A stretch of DNA of 64,000 nt from Streptomyces sp. NBC_00620 (GTDB lineage: Bacteria > Actinomycetota > Actinomycetes > Streptomycetales > Streptomycetaceae): positions 4,129,700 to 4,193,699 of the forward strand of contig NZ_JAPENY010000001.1 of assembly GCF_026341825.1 (NCBI RefSeq), given 5' to 3'. Of the stretch, positions 42,067 to 50,544 are shown piece by piece (the stretch's first letter is position 1; the number at the start of each line of letters is the position of its first letter). Under the pieces are notes generated by a model. The model searched no databases, was not told where the DNA came from, and saw nothing but the letters and a program-made list of their open reading frames with translations. Position numbers and translations under genes: made by a program.

Positions 42067-42087
42067 GACCTATAAGGAGCTTGTGCG

Positions 42088-43578
42088 GTGCGGGAGTTCA
42101 TCGTCGAGGCCGACGGCGGTTCCCGGGGCAACCCGGGACCCGCGGGCTACGGCTCCGTGGTCATCGACGCGGCCACCGGGGAGACCCTGGCGGAGGCCGC
42201 CGAGTACATCGGCGTCGCCACCAACAACGTGGCCGAGTACCGCGGCCTGATCGCCGGCCTCAAGGCCGCCCGCGACCTTGACCCCTCCGCCCCGATCCGC
42301 GTCCGCATGGACTCCAAGCTCGTGGTCGAGCAGATGTCGGGCCGCTGGAAGATCAAACACCCCGACATGAAGCCCCTGGCGGCAGAGGCGGCCAGCATCC
42401 TCCCCCCGTCCCAGGTCACGTACGAGTGGATCCCGCGAGAGCAGAACAAGCACGCGGACCGACTCGCCAACGAGGCGATGGACGCAGGCAAGCGGGGCGA
42501 ACAGTGGTCCCCGTCGGCGTCGACGGCGGACCTGGACACGAGGGCGTCGAGGCCGGCCGCACCTGAGCCCTCGGGCCCACCCGGGGACGCAACGGCGGGC
42601 GCGGCAAGGGTAAGGGCGGCAATGTCAGGGTCGGTGCCCTCAGACACACAGGGTGCGGCAGCGCCCCTTCAGGGGCGCGGGGAACTGCGCGACCAGCCCC
42701 CGACGACCCGCACTCCGAGGACTCCCGACAGTTCCCCGTCACCGGGAGGCGCAGCCCTTGGCGCGCCGGGCTCGGGAGCGCCCCTTCAGGGGCGCGGGGA
42801 ACTGCGCGACCAGCCCCCGACGACCCGCACTCCGAAGACTCCCGCCAGCCCCCCGTCCGGCGGCGCAGCCGCAAAGGCCGAAGCCGACGTGCGGGCCGCG
42901 CGAAACGTGGCCACGACGGCCCCGTCAACAGGCTGGGGTTCAACCCCGGACATGGGCGCCCCCGCCACCTTCGTACTCCTACGCCACGGCGAGACCCCCC
43001 TCACCCCCCAGAAGCGATTCTCAGGCAGCGGCGGATCGGACCCGTCCCTGTCGGACGTAGGCCGAGACCAGGCCGAACGAGCCGCCACCGCACTGGCCGC
43101 CCGCGGCACGATCCAGGCGATCGTGGCGTCCCCCCTCACCCGCACAAGGCAGACCGCCGCAGCCGTAGCCGCCCGCCTGGGCCTCGACGTGACCGTCGAA
43201 GACGGCCTCCGCGAGACGGACTTCGGCGCCTGGGAGGGCATGACCTTCGCCGAGGTACGGGACCGCTACCCCGACGACCTGAACGCCTGGCTCGCGTCGC
43301 CGAAGGCCGAACCCACCGGCGGCGGCGAGAGCTTCGAGGCCACCGCCGGCCGTATGGCCATCACCCGCGACAAGCTCATCGCCGCGTACGCGGGCCGCAC
43401 CGTCCTGCTCGTCACCCACGTCACCCCGATCAAGACCCTCGTACGCCTCGCGATCGGCGCCCCGCCGGAGTCCCTGTTCCGCATGGAGCTGTCCGCGGCC
43501 TCCCTCTCCGCGGTGGCGTACTACGCGGACGGCAACGCGAGCCTGCGCCTGTTCAACGACACGTCCCACCTCCGCTGA
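42088..43578 (+). CDS. rnhC: Bifunctional RNase H / acid phosphatase (RnhC-like)
   Basis: A 496-residue fusion. RNase HI-like part (1-135): FIVEADGGSRGNPGPAGYG, TNNVAEYRGL, DSKLVVEQM and KHADRLANEA supply the acidic catalytic residues. Phosphoglycerate-mutase-like part (from about 295): LLRHGETPLT with catalytic His, SPLTRTRQTA, ETDFGAWEG and THVTPIKTLV. Mycobacterial RnhC/CobC has the same fusion. The linker (136-294) is longer than needed and is made of two inserted dispersed repeats (APLQGRGELRDQPPTTRTP in each). GTG start at 42088, 21 bases after the previous stop. Confidence 0.93.
   Translation: MREFIVEADGGSRGNPGPAGYGSVVIDAATGETLAEAAEYIGVATNNVAEYRGLIAGLKAARDLDPSAPIRVRMDSKLVVEQMSGRWKIKHPDMKPLAAEAASILPPSQVTYEWIPREQNKHADRLANEAMDAGKRGEQWSPSASTADLDTRASRPAAPEPSGPPGDATAGAARVRAAMSGSVPSDTQGAAAPLQGRGELRDQPPTTRTPRTPDSSPSPGGAALGAPGSGAPLQGRGELRDQPPTTRTPKTPASPPSGGAAAKAEADVRAARNVATTAPSTGWGSTPDMGAPATFVLLRHGETPLTPQKRFSGSGGSDPSLSDVGRDQAERAATALAARGTIQAIVASPLTRTRQTAAAVAARLGLDVTVEDGLRETDFGAWEGMTFAEVRDRYPDDLNAWLASPKAEPTGGGESFEATAGRMAITRDKLIAAYAGRTVLLVTHVTPIKTLVRLAIGAPPESLFRMELSAASLSAVAYYADGNASLRLFNDTSHLR
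42661..42727. repeat. Dispersed hairpin repeat, copy 2, within the RNase H/phosphatase gene
   Basis: Starts GCGCCCCTTCAGGGGCGCGG, continues GGAACTGCGCGACCAGCC and on through CGACGACCCGCACTCC. In frame it encodes APLQGRGELRDQPPTTRTPR. Nearly identical to the copy at 42778; the shorter copy at 31571 is on the other strand. Confidence 0.9.
42778..42844. repeat. Dispersed hairpin repeat, copy 3, within the RNase H/phosphatase gene
   Basis: The same 67-base unit as at 42661, differing by one base in the visible stretch (AAGACT for AGGACT). It is again in frame, so the linker now has two consecutive repeat-derived segments. Confidence 0.9.
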
Positions 43579-43586
43579 GGTTGCCG

Positions 43587-44231
43587 TTACCGGCGCAAGG
43601 CGGCAGCCTCCCGCGCCAGCGACTCGATCCGCCCCCAGTCCCGCGCAGCGACCGCGTCCTCGGGAAGCATCCAACTCCCGCCCACACACCCGACGTTGGG
43701 CAGCGCCAGATACTCCCGCGCGGAGACCGGCCCGATACCGCCCGTAGGACAGAACCGAGCCTGCGGCAGCGGCCCCGCCAGCGACTTCAGATACGCCGTA
43801 CCGCCCGCCGCCTCCGCCGGGAAGAACTTCATCTCGCGCACCCCCCGCTCCAGCAGCGCCACGACCTCGGACGTCGTGGACACCCCCGGCAGGAACGGCA
43901 CCCCGGACCCCTCCATTGCGGCAAGCAGTACGTCCGTCCAGCCCGGGCTGACCAGAAAGCGCGCCCCCGCGGACACGCACTGATCCACCTGAGCCGGCGA
44001 GAGAACCGTCCCGGCACCCACCACCGCGTCCGGCACCTCCGCCGCGACCGCCCGGATCGCGTCGAGCGCCGCCGGTGTCCGCAGCGTCACCTCGATCGCA
44101 CGCAGCCCGCCCGCGACCAGCGCCCGCGCGAGCGGCACGGCGTCGGCGGCGTCCGTGATCACGACGACGGGGACGACCGGAGCGAGGTCCAGCACGGAGG
44201 CATGCGGAGATGAGGGCAGCGGCGAAGTCAT
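43587..44231 (-). CDS. eda: KDPG/KHG aldolase
   Basis: Class I aldolase (2-dehydro-3-deoxyphosphogluconate) of 214 residues, Entner-Doudoroff or hexuronate-related. The Schiff-base Lys lies in REMKFFPAEAAGG; the catalytic Glu in AIEVTLRTPAAL; phosphate-binding GGIGPVS and GAGTVLSPAQ also fit. The start is the ATG at 44231 (MTSPLPSSPH). A 32-base palindrome at 44255-44286 lies immediately upstream and may be its operator. The RNase H/phosphatase gene converges eight bases away. Confidence 0.92.
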   Translation of the reverse strand: MTSPLPSSPHASVLDLAPVVPVVVITDAADAVPLARALVAGGLRAIEVTLRTPAALDAIRAVAAEVPDAVVGAGTVLSPAQVDQCVSAGARFLVSPGWTDVLLAAMEGSGVPFLPGVSTTSEVVALLERGVREMKFFPAEAAGGTAYLKSLAGPLPQARFCPTGGIGPVSAREYLALPNVGCVGGSWMLPEDAVAARDWGRIESLAREAAALRR

Positions 44232-44254
44232 GCCGCTCATCCTGCCCGGGGTGT

Positions 44255-44286
44255 GCAGCATGCGCAATGGTCATTGCACATGCTGC
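44255..44286. promoter_or_regulatory. Long palindrome before the aldolase gene
   Basis: GCAGCATGCGCAAT, centre GGTC, ATTGCACATGCTGC: 13 of 14 paired positions match. It lies 24 bases from the aldolase start and 18 bases from the yaaA end. It could be a regulator operator (GntR/LacI type) or, as RNA, a hairpin for the yaaA transcript. Confidence 0.65.
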
Positions 44287-44304
44287 AATGGAGTTAATGA
44301 GGCC

Positions 44305-45105
44305 TCAGTGGATCTCCGTAACCACCACGTCCAGCGCCCAAGGCCTGCCCGCCTTCCCGGGCGCCGCCACCTCCACCGCGTACCCGAGATCCCGCAAGGC
44401 CTCCACCAGCTTCGCCGGAGTCTTCGGCGCCGCCCCCGCCGTGAGCAGGCTGCGCACGATCTTCCCCTTGGTCGCCTTGTTGAAGTGGCTGACGACCGAC
44501 CGCTTCTCGACGCCGTTCACGATCTGCGAGTGGAGCACCCGGACGGTCGCGGTCCGCTCGGCGACCTCGCCCTTCGGCTTCCAGGCGGCCGTGTACGCGG
44601 AGGACCGCAGATCGAGGACGAGTCCGTCGCCGGCCGCCTCGGGGAGCGCGGCGGCCATCGGCGTACGCCAGTACGCGCCCAGCGCCCCCAGCGCGGGCAG
44701 CTTCACACCCATCGAGCAGCGGTACGACGGGATCCTGTCGGTCACCCGGACCGCGCCCCACAGACCCGAGAAGACGAGGAGGGAGCGGCCCGCGCGGCGC
44801 TTGGCCGCAGGGTCGAGCGAGGCGAGGTCCAGGGCGTCGTACAGGACCCCCGTGTAGATCTCCCCGGCCGGGCGCGCGCCCGCCGTCCGCAACTCCGTGT
44901 TCTTGGCGATCTCGCCGCGCAGGCCCTCGCTCAGCCCGAGCACCTCGCGGGCCTTCTCCTCGTCTCCGACGCACAGCTCGACCAGCTCGTCGAGGACCGC
45001 CTGACGCGCCTCGGTGAGCCCCGGCAGCGACAGCGACTCCAGCTTCAGCGCGGTTCCCCGGCCGGAGGGCGCCTTGCCTTCGGAGGGCGGCAGCAGCACG
45101 AGCAC
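44305..45105 (-). CDS. yaaA: YaaA family peroxide stress protein
   Basis: A 266-residue protein that opens MLVLLPPSEGKAPSGRG. It has the family SGLWGAVRVTDRIPSYRCSMG and LRSSAYTAAWKP, with KTLL-like elements (SVVSHFNKATKGKIVRSLL). YaaA limits free iron damage under peroxide in E. coli; other members bind DNA. The start is a GTG at 45105, because the codons reading LVLLPPSEGK follow it. It is separated from the aldolase gene by 70 bases that hold the palindrome. Confidence 0.9.
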   Translation of the reverse strand: MLVLLPPSEGKAPSGRGTALKLESLSLPGLTEARQAVLDELVELCVGDEEKAREVLGLSEGLRGEIAKNTELRTAGARPAGEIYTGVLYDALDLASLDPAAKRRAGRSLLVFSGLWGAVRVTDRIPSYRCSMGVKLPALGALGAYWRTPMAAALPEAAGDGLVLDLRSSAYTAAWKPKGEVAERTATVRVLHSQIVNGVEKRSVVSHFNKATKGKIVRSLLTAGAAPKTPAKLVEALRDLGYAVEVAAPGKAGRPWALDVVVTEIH

Positions 45106-45227
45106 GGTGGTATCTCCCTACGGTGGAATTGGCCCGGGCCAGCCTAAGGGGTGTCTGAAAGCGTTCGGAGTGCCGCCTTGTGCGGCGTCGGCGTGCCGCC
45201 CGATGCGGCGCGGCCTACGCTCGACCC

Positions 45228-46658
45228 ATGCCTCGCCGTCGCATCCGTGTCACCGGCGCAGCCGAGGCCCCCCTGCGGGCCGCCCTGCGCGCACTGCGTA
45301 CCGAGCTCGACGTGCCCGAGAGCTTCCCGCCCGAAGTGCTCGAGGAAGCCGCGCGGCCACCCCGCCTGCCCGCCCGCGACGCGACGGACATCCCTTTCTT
45401 CACCATCGACCCGCCGACCTCCAACGACCTCGACCAGGCGATGCACCTCTCACGCCGCGAGCGAGGCTTCCGTGTCCGGTACGCGATCGCCGACGTCGCC
45501 GCATTCGTCGCACCCGGCGGCGCCCTGGACGCCGAGGCCCACCGCCGTGTGACGACCCTGTACTTCCCGGACGAGAAGGTCCCGCTGCACCCGGCCCGGC
45601 TCTCCGAGGGCGCCGCCAGCCTGCTCCCGGACCAGACCTGCCCGGCCGTGCTGTGGACCATCGACCTCGACGCGGACGGCCGTACGGAGACCGTCGACGT
45701 GCACCGTGCCCTCGTACGCAGCCGCGCCAAGCTCGACTACGCGCACGTACAGCGGCGGATCGACGACGGGACGGCGGAGGAGCCGCTCGCGCTGCTGAAG
45801 GTCGTCGGGCTGCTGCGCGAGGGCCTCGAGGTGGAGCGCGGCGGCATCTCGCTCAACGTGCCCGAGCAGGAGATCGTCGAGAAGGACGGGACGTACGAAC
45901 TCGCCTACCGCGCCCCGCTCCCCGCCGACGGTTGGAACGCGCAGATCTCCCTGCTCACCGGGATGGCCGCGGCCGATCTCATGCTCGCCCACGGCACCGG
46001 CGTCCTGCGCACCCTCCCCGCCGCACCCGACGGCGCGGTCGGCCGGCTCCGCCGCACCGCCAAGGCCCTGCACATCGAATGGCCGCACCACGTCTCGTAT
46101 GCGCGACTCATCCGCTCCCTCGACCCGCACCGGCCGCACCACGCGGCCTTCCTCCAGGAATGCACGACGCTGCTGCGCGGCGCGGGCTACACGGTGTTCC
46201 AGGACGGCGTCCTCCCCGAGGTCACCTCGCACGCCGCCGTCGCCGCGCCCTACGCCCACTGCACGGCACCACTGCGCCGCCTCGCCGACCGCTACGCCTC
46301 CGAGATCTGCCTCGCCGCCGTCGCCGAACAGTCGCCCCCCGACTGGGTGTTGGCCGCCCTCGCCGAACTCCCCAAGGAGATGGCCGACGGCACCCGGCGT
46401 CAGGGCACCGTCGAGCGCGAGTGCGTCGACATCGTGGAGGCCGCGCTGCTCAAGGACCGGGTCGGCGAGGTTTTCGACGGCTGCGTGGTGGACGTACAGG
46501 AGCGTGAACCCACCGTCGGGACCGTGCAGTTGGAGTCTCCGGCGGTGTTCGCCCGGCTGGTGGGCGGGCCCGCGCCGCTGCCGCTGGGGGAGCGGCTGCG
46601 GGTGCGGCTCACGCAGGCTGATCCGGGAGCGGCGAAAGTGCGGTTCGCGCCCGCGTGA
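45228..46658 (+). CDS. RNB-domain 3'-5' exoribonuclease
   Basis: RNase II/R-family enzyme of 476 residues. The metal-binding active site is IDPPTSNDLDQAMHL near residue 65, with ADVAAFV after it; RLPAAP and TAPLRRLADRYASEI are further family segments. It has no cold-shock or S1 domains recognisable by eye, as in the short actinobacterial forms. The start is the ATG at 45228. Its 3' end overlaps the convergent membrane-protein gene by 50 bases. It degrades single-stranded RNA or rRNA fragments. Just upstream are two copies of GTGCCGCC..TGCGGCG. Confidence 0.9.
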   Translation: MPRRRIRVTGAAEAPLRAALRALRTELDVPESFPPEVLEEAARPPRLPARDATDIPFFTIDPPTSNDLDQAMHLSRRERGFRVRYAIADVAAFVAPGGALDAEAHRRVTTLYFPDEKVPLHPARLSEGAASLLPDQTCPAVLWTIDLDADGRTETVDVHRALVRSRAKLDYAHVQRRIDDGTAEEPLALLKVVGLLREGLEVERGGISLNVPEQEIVEKDGTYELAYRAPLPADGWNAQISLLTGMAAADLMLAHGTGVLRTLPAAPDGAVGRLRRTAKALHIEWPHHVSYARLIRSLDPHRPHHAAFLQECTTLLRGAGYTVFQDGVLPEVTSHAAVAAPYAHCTAPLRRLADRYASEICLAAVAEQSPPDWVLAALAELPKEMADGTRRQGTVERECVDIVEAALLKDRVGEVFDGCVVDVQEREPTVGTVQLESPAVFARLVGGPAPLPLGERLRVRLTQADPGAAKVRFAPA

Positions 46659-47235
46659 GGCTCCGGACCAGTTCGTCGGGGTCGTCCGCGTGGAGACGTA
46701 CTAGATGTACGGTCTGCTCCCGGCCCATGAAGGTGAAGTGCCGTACGGGGGTGGCGAGTTCGAGAGTGACCTCGGTCTGCGCGCTCACGGGGAGGTTCAG
46801 TTCGCCGTCCGCCCGCTCGTGGGTGAAGCGCATCTCGCGGCGTACGGAGGTGATGTCCTCCAGCGGTATCCGTAGGTCGACATGGGCGCCGTTGCGCACC
46901 CGCAGGGCGGTGGAGTCCAGCACGTGGGGCCGGGTGACGCCGGCCGCGTAGAGGCCGATCACGAAGACCACCGTGTAGACGTCGAGGACGAGGACGACCT
47001 GGTGCGTGACGGGATAGTCGCGCAGCAGCACGGACATCCCGACACTCTCAACGACGCAGACGAACGCGAACCCGAACATCATCGCGGCCTGCCCACGCGC
47101 ATGACCGAACCCGCGCCCCTCGCCCACCCCGTGGGGCGGCCGCCGGGCCACCCACCGCCAGAGACTCACGATCAGCCGCAGCTCGTGGGCAATGAGCAGC
47201 CGTAGCAGCCGTAGCAGTCCGTACACGGCCCTCAT
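46609..47235 (-). CDS. Membrane protein with C-terminal soluble domain, unknown
   Basis: A 208-residue protein with a basic amphipathic N-terminus, two hydrophobic helices (FGFAFVCVVESVGMSVLL and VVLVLDVYTVVFVIGLYAAG), and a soluble beta-rich C-terminal part with paired strands (VTLELATPVRHFTFMGREQT, VHLVRLHADD). Overlaps the MerR gene as ATGA, so it is the second gene of that operon; the last 50 bases overlap the RNB gene on the other strand. Unlike any named family I know; it may be the regulated partner of the MerR protein. Confidence 0.75.
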   Translation of the reverse strand: MRAVYGLLRLLRLLIAHELRLIVSLWRWVARRPPHGVGEGRGFGHARGQAAMMFGFAFVCVVESVGMSVLLRDYPVTHQVVLVLDVYTVVFVIGLYAAGVTRPHVLDSTALRVRNGAHVDLRIPLEDITSVRREMRFTHERADGELNLPVSAQTEVTLELATPVRHFTFMGREQTVHLVRLHADDPDELVRSLTRARTALSPLPDQPA

Positions 47236-48008
47236 GGTGAACTCCCTTCCGTACGCTGTCGCTCCGCGACCATCCGCATCGTGCGGCGGATCGCCTCCGC
47301 CTGGGCCGGCGGGAAGTCGGCGAAGAAGGCACGCAGGAAGCTGTTGTCCTGGTCCACGTCGCCGCTGGGCAGCAGGGCCTCCGGCATGCTGTCGGCGAGA
47401 GCCCGTGCGGCCTCGTCCACGCGCGGGTCGCCGGGATCCGCGTCCGCCAGCTCGTCGAGCAGCGCGTACGCCTTGTGCGCACGCTCCACCGCACCCGGCG
47501 CCGCGAATGCCGCGCGCAGCGCTGCCAGCAGCCGGTCCCGGTCCTCCGGGTCGGCCGTCGTATCGATGAGCGCGAGCATCTCGCGGTCCTTCGCCGCCAT
47601 GGCGGACTCGGGTCCGTGCCCCGTGCCGTGCGCCATCTCGCCGAACAGCGCGGTCAGTTCGGGCGAGACGGGCCCTTCCGGCGGCACCCCCTCGCGCATG
47701 AGCGCCCGCAACCGCTCCCGCCGCTCCCGGATCGCCTCCTCCTGCCGCGCCAGATCCTCGTCCAGCTCCGCGAGCACCTCGGCGAGCTCACGCCCCGCGT
47801 CGTCCGCGAGCACGTCCCGTACCTCGGCGAGCCCGAGCCCCAGCTCGGTCAGCCGCCGGATCCGCGCGAGGACGACGGCGTGCCGCAGCCCGTATTCGCG
47901 GTACCCATTGGGCCGCCGCTCGGGCTCGGGCAACAGCCCGAGGTGGTGATAGTGCCGCACGGTCCGCGTCGTGACACCGACGGCCGTGGCGAGTTCTCCG
48001 ATCCGCAT
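47232..48008 (-). CDS. MerR family transcriptional regulator
   Basis: A 258-residue activator-type regulator. The N-terminal MerR HTH reads MRIGELATAVGVTTRTVRHY then HHLGLLPEPERRPNGYREY. After it comes a helical dimerisation region and a C-terminal part with many Glu/Ala helices (LADDAGRELAEVLAELDED), perhaps an effector domain of TipAS type. The start is the ATG at 48008. A TTGAC..GTCAA element lies at 48025-48045 in its own promoter. It is coupled to the membrane-protein gene by a 4-base overlap. Confidence 0.9.
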   Translation of the reverse strand: MRIGELATAVGVTTRTVRHYHHLGLLPEPERRPNGYREYGLRHAVVLARIRRLTELGLGLAEVRDVLADDAGRELAEVLAELDEDLARQEEAIRERRERLRALMREGVPPEGPVSPELTALFGEMAHGTGHGPESAMAAKDREMLALIDTTADPEDRDRLLAALRAAFAAPGAVERAHKAYALLDELADADPGDPRVDEAARALADSMPEALLPSGDVDQDNSFLRAFFADFPPAQAEAIRRTMRMVAERQRTEGSSP

Positions 48009-48024
48009 GACCCCAGTAGAAACG

Positions 48025-48045
48025 TTGACGTTGCGGCAGGGTCAA
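48025..48045 (-). promoter_or_regulatory. MerR-type dyad in its own promoter
   Basis: TTGAC, 11 bases, GTCAA. On the minus strand, TTGACC and TCTACT are placed 19 bases apart, the long spacing typical of MerR-controlled promoters. The dyad lies between them. Confidence 0.5.
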
Positions 48046-48141
48046 GCGACGCTCTGAGCGCGTAACCCGCTCGCGGCATGGAAGCGGGGCGCTCAGGCGT
48101 TGCACCCCTGAGAGTGAGCCGAGGTTGCGGAGGGGCACGGG

Positions 48142-48963
48142 GTGAGCGGACGTGAGCAGGCCCTGTGGACCCGGGCCACCCTCGGGCGGGACGGGGGCCC
48201 GCTCGATCTGCTGACCGCCCGCTTCGACCGGCACCGTTACGCCCCGCATGCCCACGCGGAGTTCACCGTCGGCGTCTGCGTCCGCGGCGCCGAGCTCATC
48301 GACTACCGCGGCGGCCGGATCCGCACCGGCCCGGGATCGATCGTCGTACTCGCCCCCGGCGAGGCGCACACCGGCGGGCCCGCCGAGTGCGAGGGCTATG
48401 CGTACCGCGCCATGTACCCGGCCCCCTCCCTCCTCACCGAGGGCACCCTGACATTCCCGCACTTCCGCGAACCGCTCCTCGACGACCCCGAACTGGCCGC
48501 CGCCCTGCGCACCGCGCACACCGAACTCAGCGCCTGCCCCGACCCGTTGGAGGCCGAGTCCCGCCTCCCATGGCTGCTCACCGCCCTCGCCCGCCGCCAC
48601 TCCACGGCCCGCCCGGTGTGCGACACGATCCCGGGCGCCGGCCACATCGCCCACGCGGTACGCGACCGCCTCGCCGACGAACTGCAAAGCCCTCCCTCCC
48701 TCGCCGCGCTCGCCGCCGACCTAGGCCTCTCCCGCTACCAACTCCTGCGCGCCTTCCGTACGACGATGGGGATGCCGCCGTACGCCTGGCTCGCCCAGCA
48801 CCGGGTGACGCAGGCCCGCGGTCTCCTGGAGGCCGGGCGGCGCCCCGCAGAGGTGGCGGGCCTGGTGGGCTTCGCGGACCAGGCGCACCTGACACGCTGG
48901 TTCCGGCGGGTGCTGGGTGTGACTCCGGCGGCGTACCGCATGAGCGTGTTCCCGGCGGCGTAG
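48142..48963 (+). CDS. AraC family transcriptional regulator
   Basis: A 273-residue regulator. N-terminal cupin-like ligand domain (HRYAPHAHAEFTVGVCVRGA, then PGSIVVLAPGEAHTGGPA) and C-terminal double HTH (LAALAADLGLSRYQLLRAFR, then AEVAGLVGFADQAHLTRWF). GTG start at 48142 behind GGAGGGG. The EamA gene follows 80 bases later, a common pairing, suggesting that it controls that exporter. Confidence 0.92.
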   Translation: MSGREQALWTRATLGRDGGPLDLLTARFDRHRYAPHAHAEFTVGVCVRGAELIDYRGGRIRTGPGSIVVLAPGEAHTGGPAECEGYAYRAMYPAPSLLTEGTLTFPHFREPLLDDPELAAALRTAHTELSACPDPLEAESRLPWLLTALARRHSTARPVCDTIPGAGHIAHAVRDRLADELQSPPSLAALAADLGLSRYQLLRAFRTTMGMPPYAWLAQHRVTQARGLLEAGRRPAEVAGLVGFADQAHLTRWFRRVLGVTPAAYRMSVFPAA

Positions 48964-49043
48964 CTCTTCGCGACCCCAGCACCGGATGGGCCGGCGCAAC
49001 AGCGTTCAAGACACGCCCGTCGCCCCGCCCCGAGACTGCCCGC

Positions 49044-50024
49044 ATGACTGCACGCGGCTGGCTTCTCTTCTCCCTGATGGGAGTCCTCTGGGGCATCCCC
49101 TACCTGATGATCAAAGTGGCGGTGGACGGGGTCTCCCCGTCCATGGTCGTCTTCACACGCTGTGCGCTGGGCGCCGCGCTCCTGCTCCCCTTCGCCGTAC
49201 GGCAAGGGGGCCTGGTCCGCGTCGTACGGACGCACTGGCGCCCGATGCTGGCCTTCGCCGTCATCGAGATCATCGGCCCCTGGTGGACGCTGACGGACGC
49301 GGAACGCCACCTCTCCAGCTCCACGGCCGGCCTGCTGATCGCGGGCGTACCGATCGTCGGAGTCGTCCTCGCCCGCTTCTTCGGCGACACCGAACGCCTC
49401 GGCATCCGCCGAATCACCGGCCTAGGCCTGGGCCTGTCCGGCGTAGCGGTCCTGACCGTCCCGCACCTCACCGGCGGCGACGCCCGCTCCCTCGCGGAGA
49501 TGCTGATCACGGTCCTCGGCTACGCGACCGCACCCCTGATCGTCGCCCACTACCTGAAGCCGGTCCCCACGCTCCAGCTGATAGCCCCGTGCCTGCTGCT
49601 CGCGGCCCTGGTATACGCCCCCGCGGCAGCGCTGACCTGGCCTTCTGAGGTCCCCTCGCCCTCGGTCCTGGCCTCCCTCGCGGGCCTGGGAGTCATCTGC
49701 ACGGCCCTCGCCTTCGTCGTCTTCCTGGAACTGATCCGCGAGGCCGGCGCGACGAGGGCGGTCGTCTTCACGTACGTCAACCCGGCGGTCGCGGTGATAG
49801 CAGGCGTGACCTTCCTGGACGAGTCCCTGACCACAGCCGTCGCGGTGTCCTTCACTCTGATCCTGGCGGGCTCCTTCCTGGCCACGGCGGCCTCGGGCTC
49901 AAGACGAGCCACACGCCCGCTACCATGGTCGACACGGCAGACGAGCCGGGCGGACGGCCGCGTGGAGGTTCTAGTGGACCTCCTCGAGGAACGTCCGGGC
50001 TCCACAGGGCAGGGTGATGGCTAA
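49044..50024 (+). CDS. EamA (DMT) family transporter
   Basis: Membrane transporter of 326 residues with ten helices in two EamA repeats (first: LFSLMGVLWGIPYLMIKVAV; second: ITVLGYATAPLIVAHYL). Likely exporter of metabolites. The start is the ATG at 49044. The membrane part ends near residue 290 at SFLATAASGSRRATRP. The remaining 30 or so residues (QTSRADGRVEVLVDLLEERP) are encoded inside the RNase P RNA gene, so the frame probably closes there only by chance, or the tail is dispensable. Confidence 0.88.
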   Translation: MTARGWLLFSLMGVLWGIPYLMIKVAVDGVSPSMVVFTRCALGAALLLPFAVRQGGLVRVVRTHWRPMLAFAVIEIIGPWWTLTDAERHLSSSTAGLLIAGVPIVGVVLARFFGDTERLGIRRITGLGLGLSGVAVLTVPHLTGGDARSLAEMLITVLGYATAPLIVAHYLKPVPTLQLIAPCLLLAALVYAPAAALTWPSEVPSPSVLASLAGLGVICTALAFVVFLELIREAGATRAVVFTYVNPAVAVIAGVTFLDESLTTAVAVSFTLILAGSFLATAASGSRRATRPLPWSTRQTSRADGRVEVLVDLLEERPGSTGQGDG

Positions 50025-50342
50025 CGGCCACCCGGGGTGACCCGCGGGACAGTGCCACAGAAAACAGACCGCCAGGGACTTCGGTCCTCGGTAAGGGTGA
50101 AACGGTGGTGTAAGAGACCACCAGCGCCTGAGGCGACTCAGACGGCTAGGTAAACCCCACCCGGAGCAAGGTCAAAAGGAAACACCCCGGTGTTTCTGCG
50201 CGGACGTTCGAGGGCTGCCCGCCCGAGTCCGCGGGTAGACCGCACGAGGCCGGCGGCAACGCCGGCCCTAGATGGATGGCCGTCTCCCCGGCCGCCGCGA
50301 GGCGGCCGGGTGACAGAACCCGGCGTATAGCCCGACTCGTCT
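49939..50342 (+). ncRNA. rnpB: RNase P RNA
   Basis: Catalytic RNA of tRNA 5' processing, about 404 bases, bacterial type A. P1 is AGACGAG (49939-49945) pairing with CTCGTCT (50336-50342). Universal segments: GAGGAACGTCCGGGCTCC (CR I/P4), CCACAGAAAACAGACCGCC, GGGTGAAACGGTGG, and ACAGAACCCGGCGTATAG at the 3' side. The 5' end overlaps the last 86 bases of the EamA frame. Its promoter therefore lies in that coding region, with a plausible -10 TACCAT close upstream. Confidence 0.97.
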
Positions 50343-50544
50343 GCCATCAGGGCTCTGGCCTGGCCGTATGGCCTGGTCGGGGCCCCTGTCCGTACGGGCG
50401 GACTTCCCTCTTCTACCTGGGACTTCCCGGGAGTTCCCGCGGAAGTGTGCACGCGTTGTGCACGGGGAGACCGCCTGCAAGTAGCCCACGCTGGGCCTTC
50501 AGAGGGATGCGCAGCAGGAGGCGGAGGGGCTGAGCCGTGGGTCC
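50343..50544. other. Short non-coding stretch after rnpB
   Basis: No supported gene. Inverted arms such as GTCCGTACGGGCGGAC may help end the RNase P RNA transcript. The composition shifts to island type beyond this point. Confidence 0.4.
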
